The notes beneath the pieces are model-generated. The model was given only the letters and a program-made list of their open reading frames with translations. It searched no databases and was not told where the DNA came from. Made by a program: the position numbers and the translations under genes. A stretch of DNA of 64,000 bases. It comes from an uncultured Roseburia sp. (GTDB lineage: Bacteria; Bacillota; Clostridia; Lachnospirales; Lachnospiraceae). The stretch spans positions 57,304-121,303 of the forward strand of contig CALWHT010000014.1 in the NCBI GenBank assembly GCA_944380515.1, written 5' to 3'. Position 1 is the stretch's first letter. Each line of letters starts with the position of its first letter. Below, in pieces: positions 1-6,797 of this stretch.

Positions 1-79
1 TACCACGGATGGTGAGAGTGCTGCGGAAGAAGGGGAGGAGCAGCCGGGGCAGGAACAGGAAGAACAGGATGAAAAATAA
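1..79 (+). CDS. C-terminal end of an unidentified protein (partial, 5' end outside window)
   Basis: An open frame enters from the left edge and stops with TAA at 77-79, 20 bases before fliA. Only about 25 residues are visible, nearly all Glu, Gln, Asp and Gly with a final Asp-Glu-Lys. This acidic tail says nothing about function by itself. By position, just upstream of the FliA-type sigma factor in a fla/che operon, it could be the end of a chemotaxis or flagellar protein such as CheD, but that is inference only. Confidence 0.5.
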   Translation, partial: TTDGESAAEEGEEQPGQEQEEQDEK

Positions 80-99
80 CATAGACGTGGGGGCTTCAT

Positions 100-867
100 A
101 TGAAAACGGTAGAGAAAGAAAAGCTCTGGGAGGAATATCATAAAAATCCGACCGCAGAGCTGCGGGAAAAAATAATTATTGAGTATGCGCCGCTGGTGAA
201 GGTGGTTGCGGGTCGCCTCAGTATGTATCTTGGTTATAACGTAGAGTATGAAGACCTGGTCAGCTATGGTGTGTTTGGCCTGATTGATGCGATTGATAAA
301 TTTGATTTGGGAAAAGATGTAAAGTTTGAGACCTACGCAAGCCTGCGGATCCGCGGCTCCATTTTGGATCAGATCCGCAAAATGGACTGGATTCCGAGAA
401 CCGTAAGGCAGAAGCGCAAAAAAATCGAGGAAGCAATCCGGCAGATTGAGACGAGGACAGGCCAGAATGCAACCGATGAGGAAATTGCAAAGGAGCTTGG
501 AATCGCGGAGACGGAGCTGAACGACTGGCAGACACAGCTGAATGTGACGAATGTGGTTTCATTAAACGAGTTTGTGGAGCAGGGCGGCGAGCCCGTGATG
601 GATGCCAGGAACAATTCGCATTTTATACAGCCGGAGGAAGCCATTCAGGAAGAGGAATTAAAAAAGACCCTGATGGAATCCATGGACCTTTTGACGGAAA
701 AGGAAAGAAAGGTCATTTTATTGTACTACTATGAAGATTTGACACTCAAAGAAATCAGCAATATTTTGGAGGTTTCGGAGTCAAGGGTTTCACAGCTTCA
801 TACGAAAGCGTTGATTAAGATGCGCAAAAAAATGGGGAGCTACATGGAAATTCTGGTGGATGGATAA
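100..867 (+). CDS. fliA: RNA polymerase sigma factor FliA/SigD (sigma-28 family)
   Basis: This 255-residue sigma-70 family protein matches the FliA/WhiG/SigD group in length and region order. Region 2 lies at about residues 25-100 and includes EDLVSYGVFGLIDAIDKFD and FETYASLRIRGSILDQIRK. Region 3 follows at about 105-150, and region 4 ends in a helix-turn-helix around LTLKEISNILEVSESRVSQL. In Firmicutes this factor directs RNA polymerase to late flagellar, chemotaxis and autolysin promoters. The start at 100 follows a G-rich ribosome site and the frame is intact. It sits at the end of the fla/che operon, directly before a small conserved-looking gene and a SwrB-like gene, the order seen in Bacillus (sigD-swrB-rpsB). 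Identification is secure; the exact paralogue name is by family and position. Confidence 0.93.
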   Translation: MKTVEKEKLWEEYHKNPTAELREKIIIEYAPLVKVVAGRLSMYLGYNVEYEDLVSYGVFGLIDAIDKFDLGKDVKFETYASLRIRGSILDQIRKMDWIPRTVRQKRKKIEEAIRQIETRTGQNATDEEIAKELGIAETELNDWQTQLNVTNVVSLNEFVEQGGEPVMDARNNSHFIQPEEAIQEEELKKTLMESMDLLTEKERKVILLYYYEDLTLKEISNILEVSESRVSQLHTKALIKMRKKMGSYMEILVDG

Positions 868-890
868 CAGCGATTGGGAGGTGCTCTTGT

Positions 891-1214
891 ATGTCGATAA
901 GGCCGGTGGATTTGAGCGGAATGATACAGCGTACACAGGATGTCGGAAATATTAAGCAGACGGAGGATAACAAGCCTGTAGTACAGCAGTACAATATTGA
1001 AGCGAGACAGCTTAAGCAGGAGGAACGCCTGTCTCACAAGGTACAGGAGTCTGAGCGAAAGGAAAACGAAGGGTTTCGTTACGACGCAAAGGAGAAAGGC
1101 AGCAACAGCTACAGCAGAGAGGAACAAAAGAAAAAAAGACAGGCAAAGGAACCGGAGAACGGCGGGAAGGTTGTCCCAAAGGGGGGAACGGGCGGCTTTG
1201 ACGTGAAAATATAA
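891..1214 (+). CDS. Small hydrophilic protein in the fla/che operon, function unknown
   Basis: A 107-residue frame starts with ATG at 891 after a GGGAGGTG ribosome site and ends 10 bases before the next start, so it is clearly part of the same transcript. The protein has no signal peptide or membrane segment. It opens with an ordered-looking MSIRPVDLSGMIQRT stretch and then becomes highly charged, rich in Lys, Glu, Gln and Arg, ending in a Gly-rich tail (PKGGTGGFDVKI). I do not recognise a domain. Its place between a FliA-type sigma factor and a SwrB-like protein suggests a flagellar or motility role, possibly a small cytoplasmic accessory or export-related protein, but nothing in the sequence proves it. 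Confidence 0.75.
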   Translation: MSIRPVDLSGMIQRTQDVGNIKQTEDNKPVVQQYNIEARQLKQEERLSHKVQESERKENEGFRYDAKEKGSNSYSREEQKKKRQAKEPENGGKVVPKGGTGGFDVKI

Positions 1215-1223
1215 GGAGTGTAT

Positions 1224-1889
1224 ATGACTGGAGTAGAAATCATTTTGCTTCTGACAGGGGTGGTATTCATGGTTGGAAGCTTTTTTGTCGCGGAAAAATT
1301 ATCTCCGTCGGAATTGAATAAAATTGCGGAGTTAAGCGAGGATGAGCTGAAAAAAATCATTGACCGCAGCATTGCGGATGCCGGCGTGAAAATCGAGGAA
1401 ACCATTGAAAATCAACTGGACGTATCGGGAGAAAAGGTGGATCGGGCGTTGGAAAAGGAGACCAATGAGAAAATCATGGCCATCAGTGAATATTCCGATA
1501 CTGTGCTTGAGAATATGAATAAAACCCATAATGAGATTATTTTTCTCTATAATATGTTAAACGATAAGCACACGGAGCTGACGCAGCTTGCTTCGAATCT
1601 GCAAAGGCTGGCTGCGGATGTAAGGAATGTGCAGGAGACGGCGGCAAAGATGCTGGAGCCGGAGCCGCAGCCCGTGAGAGAGCAGCCGGCGGCGGAGGAA
1701 ATCGCAAAGCCGCAGCAGCCGGAGCCGGAAGAAAATCCGGCCGAGGGAGAGCAGGAAAAACATAACCAGCAGATTCTCGCCCTTCACGGGGAAGGATTTA
1801 AGGATGTAGAGATTGCCAGAAAATTGGGTCTGGGACTGGGCGAGGTGAGACTGGTCATCGGACTTTACAGAGGGGATAAAAATTCGTGA
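1224..1889 (+). CDS. SwrB-like membrane-anchored coiled-coil protein with C-terminal HTH-like segment (DUF6115 type)
   Basis: A 221-residue protein. The ATG at 1224 is chosen because AAGGAG at 1213-1218 lies 5 bases before it; a GTG at 1218 falls inside that site. Residues about 5-20 form one transmembrane helix (VEIILLLTGVVFMVGSFFVA). A long Glu/Lys-rich predicted coiled coil follows, then a Pro/Glu-rich linker and a terminal HTH-like module (GFKDVEIARKLGLGLGEVRL). This layout, and the place between sigD and rpsB, match Bacillus SwrB (YlxL), which promotes assembly of the flagellar basal body and type III export. Sequence identity to SwrB cannot be judged here, so the link is by architecture and synteny. 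It overlaps the next gene by 4 bases (GTGA). Confidence 0.7.
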   Translation: MTGVEIILLLTGVVFMVGSFFVAEKLSPSELNKIAELSEDELKKIIDRSIADAGVKIEETIENQLDVSGEKVDRALEKETNEKIMAISEYSDTVLENMNKTHNEIIFLYNMLNDKHTELTQLASNLQRLAADVRNVQETAAKMLEPEPQPVREQPAAEEIAKPQQPEPEENPAEGEQEKHNQQILALHGEGFKDVEIARKLGLGLGEVRLVIGLYRGDKNS

Positions 1890-2425
1890 AATTAAAATAT
1901 TATCTGAGGGGACTCGGAATCGGGATCATTGTGACAACGATTGTATTGATGATTAGCTTTTCATCGGAAGAAGAAACGCTTTCCGACGGAGAGATTATCG
2001 CGCGGGCGGCGCAGCTGGGCATGATTATGCCGGGGGAAGAAACAGAGCAGCCCATGGATACAGAGGACGGAGAGAACACGGAGATGGAGCAGGGAACGGA
2101 GCAGCCCGCAGATACGCAAGCGCAGCAGGAAACAGAGCAGCCCGCAGATACGCAGGCGGAGCAGGGAACGGAGCAGTCCGGAGACGGGCAGGAGGAGACC
2201 CGCGAACCGTTTCGCCTGGTGGTGAATCAGGGGGATGTGTGCAGGACGATTTGTGAAAACCTTGCAATCAGCGGTGTGATTGACGACCCGGAGGGACTGC
2301 GCAGGTATCTGCTGGAGGCCGGGTACGCGTCTTCCATCAGCGTGGGAACCTATGAGATACCCTACGGGCTTTCCTTTGAGGAAATTACGGAAATTTTGCA
2401 GGCGGGTCCCTTGGAAAAACAGTAA
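1886..2425 (+). CDS. Membrane-anchored protein with a YceG/MltG-like N-terminal module but no lytic domain
   Basis: A 179-residue protein starting at GTG 1886, translationally coupled to the previous gene. One N-terminal membrane helix (GIGIIVTTIVLMISF) is followed by an extracytoplasmic acidic linker of about 65 residues that contains tandem TEQPADTQ units. The last 70 residues (RLVVNQGDVCRTICENLAIS through SVGTYEIPYGLSFEEITEIL) resemble the LysM-like N-terminal module of MltG/YceG endolytic transglycosylases. The catalytic part of MltG, normally another 200 or so residues with an essential Glu, is absent. It may be a peptidoglycan-associated accessory factor. It is the last gene before the rpsB promoter. 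Confidence 0.6.
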   Translation: MKLKYYLRGLGIGIIVTTIVLMISFSSEEETLSDGEIIARAAQLGMIMPGEETEQPMDTEDGENTEMEQGTEQPADTQAQQETEQPADTQAEQGTEQSGDGQEETREPFRLVVNQGDVCRTICENLAISGVIDDPEGLRRYLLEAGYASSISVGTYEIPYGLSFEEITEILQAGPLEKQ

Positions 2426-2432
2426 AAAATGC

Positions 2433-2461
2433 TTGCTTTGCCGTGTTTTCTATGTTATAAT
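2433..2461 (+). promoter_or_regulatory. SigA-type promoter of rpsB-tsf
   Basis: TTGCTT at 2433-2438 and a perfect TATAAT at 2456-2461 are separated by exactly 17 bases. It lies directly after the preceding stop codon and about 125 bases before rpsB, leaving a leader long enough for ribosomal-protein feedback control, which is only an inference. The flagellar operon therefore need not supply rpsB transcription. Confidence 0.8.
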
Positions 2462-2591
2462 TGGCGAGGCTCTAACGGGATTTGTCATAAAATTCCGTAA
2501 AAAACACATGTGCTGACCGATGGACCGGTGCCAAAATGGTCGTCTGGAGGAATGAAGCGCATGGAAGCAATTGAAAACCAGGAGGTAGAAT

Positions 2592-3341
2592 ATGAGCGTT
2601 ATTTCAATGAAACAGTTATTAGAGGCAGGTGTTCACTTCGGACATCAGACGAGAAGATGGAACCCGAAAATGGCTCCCTACATTTATACCGAGAGAAACG
2701 GTATCTACATTATTGATTTACAGAAATCGGTAGGAAAAGTAGATGAGGCATATAAGGCAGTGTCCGACATCGCGGCAGAAGGCGGCACGATTCTTTTTGT
2801 GGGAACCAAGAAGCAGGCACAGGACGCGATCAAGACAGAGGCAGAGCGCTGCGGTATGTTCTATGTAAACGAGAGATGGCTGGGCGGTATGCTGACCAAT
2901 TTCCGCACCATTCAGAGCCGTATTGCAAGATTAAAAGAGATTGAGACGATGGCTGCGGACGGTACGTTTGAAGTACTGCCGAAAAAAGAAGTGATCGCAC
3001 TGAAAAAAGAGTGGGAAAAATTAGAGAAAAACCTTGGCGGTATCAAGGAGATGAAGAGACTTCCGGATGCTATTTTCGTAGTAGACCCGAAGAAGGAGAG
3101 AATCTGCATTCAGGAGGCACATACACTGGGAATTACCTTAATCGGTATTGCAGACACGAACTGTGATCCGGAGGAGTTGGATTATGTCATTCCGGGCAAC
3201 GATGATGCAATCAGAGCCGTAAAATTAATCGTATCTAAGATGGCAGACGCTGTAATCGAGGCAAATCAGGGTGCGGAGATGACCGCAGAGGAAGTTGAGT
3301 CCGCAGAAGCTGATGAGGAAGCGGCAGTAGAAGAAGCATAA
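2592..3341 (+). CDS. rpsB: Small ribosomal subunit protein uS2
   Basis: A 249-residue S2 protein with the family N-terminus ([24 protein letters not shown]) represented by residues 2-25 and the later [10 protein letters not shown] and [12 protein letters not shown] motifs. It joins the 30S subunit late, near the platform, and is needed for S1 or mRNA docking in bacteria that have S1. The ATG at 2592 follows a strong AGGAGG site. The C-terminus is an acidic tail of Glu and Ala, common in clostridial S2. It is co-transcribed with tsf, 25 bases downstream, the usual bacterial pair. Length and motifs are normal, and function is certain. Confidence 0.97.
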   Translation: MSVISMKQLLEAGVHFGHQTRRWNPKMAPYIYTERNGIYIIDLQKSVGKVDEAYKAVSDIAAEGGTILFVGTKKQAQDAIKTEAERCGMFYVNERWLGGMLTNFRTIQSRIARLKEIETMAADGTFEVLPKKEVIALKKEWEKLEKNLGGIKEMKRLPDAIFVVDPKKERICIQEAHTLGITLIGIADTNCDPEELDYVIPGNDDAIRAVKLIVSKMADAVIEANQGAEMTAEEVESAEADEEAAVEEA

Positions 3342-3366
3342 GGAATCGATATTGGAGGATATGAAG

Positions 3367-4299
3367 ATGGCTATTACAGCAGCTATGGTAAAAGAACTGC
3401 GTGAGATGACCGGCGCAGGCATGATGGATTGTAAAAAAGCATTGAACGAGACAAACGGAAATATGGACGAGGCTGTCGAGTTCTTAAGAAAGAACGGACA
3501 GGCAAAGGCCGAGAAAAAGGCGAGCAGAATCGCTGCTGAGGGTCTTTGCACCGTTGTCGTAAAGGATGAGAAGACAGCAGCCGTTGTCGAGGTAAACTCC
3601 GAGACCGACTTTGTTGCAAAGAATGAGACATTCCAGGCATTTGTAAAAGCAGTTGCAGAGCAGGCCGTAAATTCTGACGCGGCGGACATGGATGCATTTA
3701 TGGCAGAGCCGTGGATTGAAGATGCAGGCAAGACGGTAAACGATGCTCTTGTAGAAAAGGTTGCCGTGATTGGCGAGAATTTAAAAATCCGCAGATTTGA
3801 GAAGGTTGTTGCAGAGCATGGCTGTGTGGCTTCCTATATCCATGGCGGCGGAAGAATCGGTGTCATTGTTGATGCGGAGACCGACGTTGTGAATGACGCA
3901 GTGAAGGAAGCGCTGGTAAACATTGCAATGCAGATTGCGGCTTTAAGCCCGAAATATGTTTCCAGAGACGAGGTAAGCGCAGATTATATCGCTCATGAGA
4001 AAGAGATTCTTTTGGCTCAGATTATGAACGATCCGAAGGAGTCCCAGAAGCCGGAGAAGGTGATTAACGGTATCATCGAGGGCCGTGTGAGCAAAGAGTT
4101 AAAGGAAATCTGCCTTGTGGATCAGGTATATGTAAAGGCGGAAGACGGAAAGCAGACTGTAGGCAAATACCTTGAGGAGGTTTCCAAGGCTGTCGGCTGT
4201 CCGGTCAAGGTAAAGAGATTTGTGCGTTTTGAGACGGGCGAGGGTCTTGAGAAGAAGCAGGAGGACTTCGCAGCAGAGGTTGCGGCTCAGATGAAATAG
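3367..4299 (+). CDS. tsf: Translation elongation factor Ts
   Basis: EF-Ts recycles EF-Tu by exchanging GDP for GTP. The protein is 310 residues when begun at ATG 3367, which lies 8 bases after GGAGG and gives the family start MAITAAMVKELREMTGAGMM; in-frame TTG 3352 and ATG 3361 are too close to the ribosome site. The N-terminal UBA-like module (about residues 1-50) carries DCKKALNE, and the exchange motif TDFVAKN follows near residue 80. The dimerisation core fills the rest. It is the second gene of the rpsB operon and is followed by three hairpins and an intrinsic terminator. Confidence 0.97.
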   Translation: MAITAAMVKELREMTGAGMMDCKKALNETNGNMDEAVEFLRKNGQAKAEKKASRIAAEGLCTVVVKDEKTAAVVEVNSETDFVAKNETFQAFVKAVAEQAVNSDAADMDAFMAEPWIEDAGKTVNDALVEKVAVIGENLKIRRFEKVVAEHGCVASYIHGGGRIGVIVDAETDVVNDAVKEALVNIAMQIAALSPKYVSRDEVSADYIAHEKEILLAQIMNDPKESQKPEKVINGIIEGRVSKELKEICLVDQVYVKAEDGKQTVGKYLEEVSKAVGCPVKVKRFVRFETGEGLEKKQEDFAAEVAAQMK

Positions 4300-4368
4300 G
4301 TTCAGCTACGCTGAACCATTACAGGTTTGCCAAGGGCAAACCTGAGCATAGTTCCGGCTGCGCCGGAA
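4299..4368. repeat. Array of three consecutive short hairpins
   Basis: Three perfect inverted repeats follow one another just after the tsf stop: stem GGTTCAG with loop CTACG (4299-4317), a 10-bp stem CAGGTTTGCC with loop AAG (4322-4344), and stem TTCCGGC with loop TGC (4352-4368). Their stem sequences differ and none has a T-run, so they are not simple terminators. They may protect the 3' end of the rpsB-tsf mRNA or be a dispersed palindromic element. Confidence 0.75.
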
Positions 4369-4414
4369 TAATGAGAGAAAAGTGAAAAATGTACTGCCGC
4401 CGGGCAGAATAGAA

Positions 4415-4469
4415 AGCGTTGAATGTTGTATCGCAGGCCATAGAAGATACAATGTCCAGCGCTTTTTTT
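4415..4469 (+). terminator. Intrinsic terminator of rpsB-tsf
   Basis: An 18-bp stem (4415-4432 with 4446-4463, three G-U pairs and one mismatch) with a 13-base loop runs directly into seven T residues at 4463-4469. It ends 24 bases before the MATE start, and I see no promoter in that gap, so the MATE gene is either expressed by read-through or from a promoter upstream of or within the hairpin. Confidence 0.85.
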
Positions 4470-4492
4470 ACATCGGGAAAGGAGTTTTTACG

Positions 4493-5824
4493 ATGAAAGA
4501 ATCAAGTTGTCTGCGGGAATTTGCCAGATATGCGTCCTTAAATGTAATGGGGATGATAGGGCTGTCCTGCTATATACTCGCCGATACTTTTTTTGTGTCG
4601 AAGGGATTGGGGACAAATGGCCTTACCGCTTTAAATCTGGCCATCCCCATATACAGCTTTATCCATGGAAGCGGGCTGATGATTGGCATGGGCGGAGGAA
4701 CCAAATATTCGATTCAGAAAAGTCAGGGGGAGCATAGACAGGCAAACCGTGTTTTCACCAATGCGGTTTATCTCGCAGCCATGTTTGCCGTGGTTTTTGT
4801 AATGATCGGTATATTTTTCTCCGGCCGGATAGCTGCGATTTTGGGGGCGGATGAGAGCGTATTTGAGATGACGAAAACATATTTACAAGTCATTTTACTG
4901 TTTGCCCCGGCTTTTTTAATGAACAATGTGCTTCTTTGCTTTGTCCGCAATGACGGAGCCCCGCAGCTTTCGATGGCGGCCATGATAGGCGGAAGCCTTT
5001 CGAACGTGGTGCTGGATTATGTTTTTATTTTTCCGTGCGGGATGGGAATCTTCGGTGCAGTATTTGCCACCGGCTTGGCTCCGGTTATCAGTATGCTCAT
5101 CTTGTCCTGGCATTTTATCCGGAGAAAAAATCAGTTTCATTTTACAAAATGCAGGCCGGAGCGGAAATTGGCGGCGGCCATATTTTCGAGCGGGCTTCCT
5201 TCCCTGATAACGGAGATGTCCTCTGGAATTGTAATAATTGTATTTAATTCTATTATTTTAAGGCTTCAGGGAAATGTGGGAGTGGCTGCCTACGGTGTGA
5301 TTGCGAATCTGTCGCTTGTCGTGATTGCTGTTTATACGGGAATTGCACAGGGAATCCAGCCGATTACCAGCAGAAATTACGGCGTCGGCAATCTTAGGAA
5401 TGTGCGGACAATCCTGCGCTGTGCGCTGATTACCATGCTCATCGTATCAGCGGCTATTTATGCAGTTGTATTTTTCGGGGCAGCTCAGATCACCGATATA
5501 TTCAACAGTGAGAATAATGACATGCTGCAGCGCATTGCGGAGCAGGGATTAAAGCTGTATTTTATTGGTTCTCCGTTTGCCGGCTTCAATATCATTGTTT
5601 CCATGTACTTTACTTCTGTGGAATATCCGCTGCCGGCACATGTGATTTCGCTGCTCCGGGGCTTTGCCGTCATTATTCCGATGGCGTTTCTTCTTTCCGC
5701 TGTGGCGGATATGGCGGGAGTTTGGTGTGCATTCCCGTGTACGGAACTGCTGGTTGCGATAGTTGGGGCAGTTTTTCCAGGCTCTCGCAAAATTTTTTCG
5801 GTGTCATCCCGAATTTCTTCTTAA
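4493..5824 (+). CDS. MATE-family multidrug/cation efflux transporter
   Basis: A 443-residue polytopic membrane protein with about 12 predicted helices. The start is ATG 4493 behind AAAGGAG; the frame remains open upstream, but that part overlaps the terminator. Family features include the N-terminal ARYASLNVMGMIGLSCYILA, DTFFVSKGLG near residue 30, and the repeat of the second half (ITEMSSGIVIIVFNSIIL, GIAQGIQPI). MATE proteins exchange Na+ or H+ for organic cations, drugs or metabolites across the inner membrane; the substrate cannot be read from sequence. The last 50 codons overlap the convergent AraC gene by 152 bases. The final helix appears cut short, with a hydrophilic tail (SRKIFSVSSRISS) encoded opposite the AraC DNA-binding domain, so the natural end may have been lost. 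Confidence 0.88.
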   Translation: MKESSCLREFARYASLNVMGMIGLSCYILADTFFVSKGLGTNGLTALNLAIPIYSFIHGSGLMIGMGGGTKYSIQKSQGEHRQANRVFTNAVYLAAMFAVVFVMIGIFFSGRIAAILGADESVFEMTKTYLQVILLFAPAFLMNNVLLCFVRNDGAPQLSMAAMIGGSLSNVVLDYVFIFPCGMGIFGAVFATGLAPVISMLILSWHFIRRKNQFHFTKCRPERKLAAAIFSSGLPSLITEMSSGIVIIVFNSIILRLQGNVGVAAYGVIANLSLVVIAVYTGIAQGIQPITSRNYGVGNLRNVRTILRCALITMLIVSAAIYAVVFFGAAQITDIFNSENNDMLQRIAEQGLKLYFIGSPFAGFNIIVSMYFTSVEYPLPAHVISLLRGFAVIIPMAFLLSAVADMAGVWCAFPCTELLVAIVGAVFPGSRKIFSVSSRISS

Positions 5825-6653
5825 ATTCCCTGTGGAAGTAGGAGAGATTTCCGAAGCCGACCGACAGAGAAACCTCCAGTGCGGAGGAATTTCCCTGCCC
5901 GAAAAGCTCCGCGGCTTTTTCCAGACGGATGCTGCGCACATAGTCCATACAGGAAAGGCCGACATATTTTTTAAAAAAGCGCATGAAATGATACTCACTG
6001 AAGCAGCAGAGAGAGGCAAGGTCGGCCACGCAGAGCGGTTCGGAATAATGCGCTTCGATATATTCCAGCACCAGCTTTAATTTGCGGGCGTGCTCATTAT
6101 ATAGCTGGGGCAGCTCGGATTCCTTGCGGCAGTACGGCAGGAGCACCGCAATGAGCTGAAGGAGAAGGGATTTGAGCATCAGCTCGTAGCCGTAAGCCGC
6201 GCAGCCATAGGCTTTGCTTACGGCATGAAAGAGGGACAGGGCATCCGGATAAGCCGGGTGCTCTTTTTTTATGACGAAGGGAGGAATCAGCTTTTGTGCC
6301 GCCAAAGGGGTCAGGTAGCGGACGGCGCAGACATCGGCGTTGCTGATACCGAGAAAATTCATGTGGAAAACATAGGTCTCCGACATCATTTGCTCTCCCG
6401 CCGGAGCCTGGATGGAATGAAGTACCGCCGGAGGAAGAAATATGATATCGCCGGGGCAGACCTCATAGGAGGCCAGCTGAATCTGATAGCTGCAGCAGCC
6501 CTCCGTAATCAGGGTAAATTCCGCTTCCTCATGCCAGTGGGCGGTGACGGCCGGATAGCTGTCAGAGAGTGTCGTTATATATTTCTGGAGCGGAAACATC
6601 TGCTCCCCGTGTCTTGCGTTTTCTTTTTGGGAGGAGGGTAAATGCCTTATCAT
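5673..6653 (-). CDS. AraC-family transcriptional regulator (cupin sensor plus HTH)
   Basis: A 326-residue regulator begun at the ATG complementary to 6651-6653, behind a GGAAAGGAAT ribosome site; the open frame extends 55 codons further but into the intergenic promoter. Residues about 30-110 form an AraC-type cupin (AHWHEEAEFTLITEGCCSYQ, GDIIFLPPAVLHSI). The C-terminal double helix-turn-helix lies at about 200-295, with the second HTH around LEVSLSVGFGNLSYFHREFK. It probably senses a sugar and controls the divergent alpha-glucosidase gene, a common arrangement. The 30-residue Pro-rich C-terminal tail is unusual: it is encoded antisense to the end of the MATE gene. Confidence 0.88.
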   Translation of the reverse strand: MIRHLPSSQKENARHGEQMFPLQKYITTLSDSYPAVTAHWHEEAEFTLITEGCCSYQIQLASYEVCPGDIIFLPPAVLHSIQAPAGEQMMSETYVFHMNFLGISNADVCAVRYLTPLAAQKLIPPFVIKKEHPAYPDALSLFHAVSKAYGCAAYGYELMLKSLLLQLIAVLLPYCRKESELPQLYNEHARKLKLVLEYIEAHYSEPLCVADLASLCCFSEYHFMRFFKKYVGLSCMDYVRSIRLEKAAELFGQGNSSALEVSLSVGFGNLSYFHREFKKKFGMTPKKFCESLEKLPQLSQPAVPYTGMHTKLPPYPPQRKEETPSE

Positions 6654-6719
6654 AAATATTCCTTTCCGAATCACAGGTGTTACTATTCTTATAGCAGTAT
6701 TGTACAATAAGAAACAATG

Positions 6720-6755
6720 ATAGTGCAAGAAAAAGCGAAATAATAGCGCTATAAT
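6720..6755 (+). promoter_or_regulatory. Candidate AraC operator direct repeat and -10 box of the glucosidase gene
   Basis: ATAGTGC at 6720-6726 and ATAGCGC at 6743-6749 form a direct repeat 23 bases apart, immediately followed by a perfect TATAAT at 6750-6755. No good -35 box is present, as is usual for promoters that need an AraC-type activator. A third ATAGCAG occurs at 6691. The link to the neighbouring regulator is inference. Confidence 0.5.
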
Positions 6756-6797
6756 CACAGTATCATACAATGACAGGAAATAAGGAGGGCAAAACGC

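Noticed and set aside
4382-4492. N-terminal extension of the MATE protein from GTG 4382
   Set aside because: The stretch encodes the terminator hairpin and the true ribosome site AAAGGAG precedes ATG 4493.
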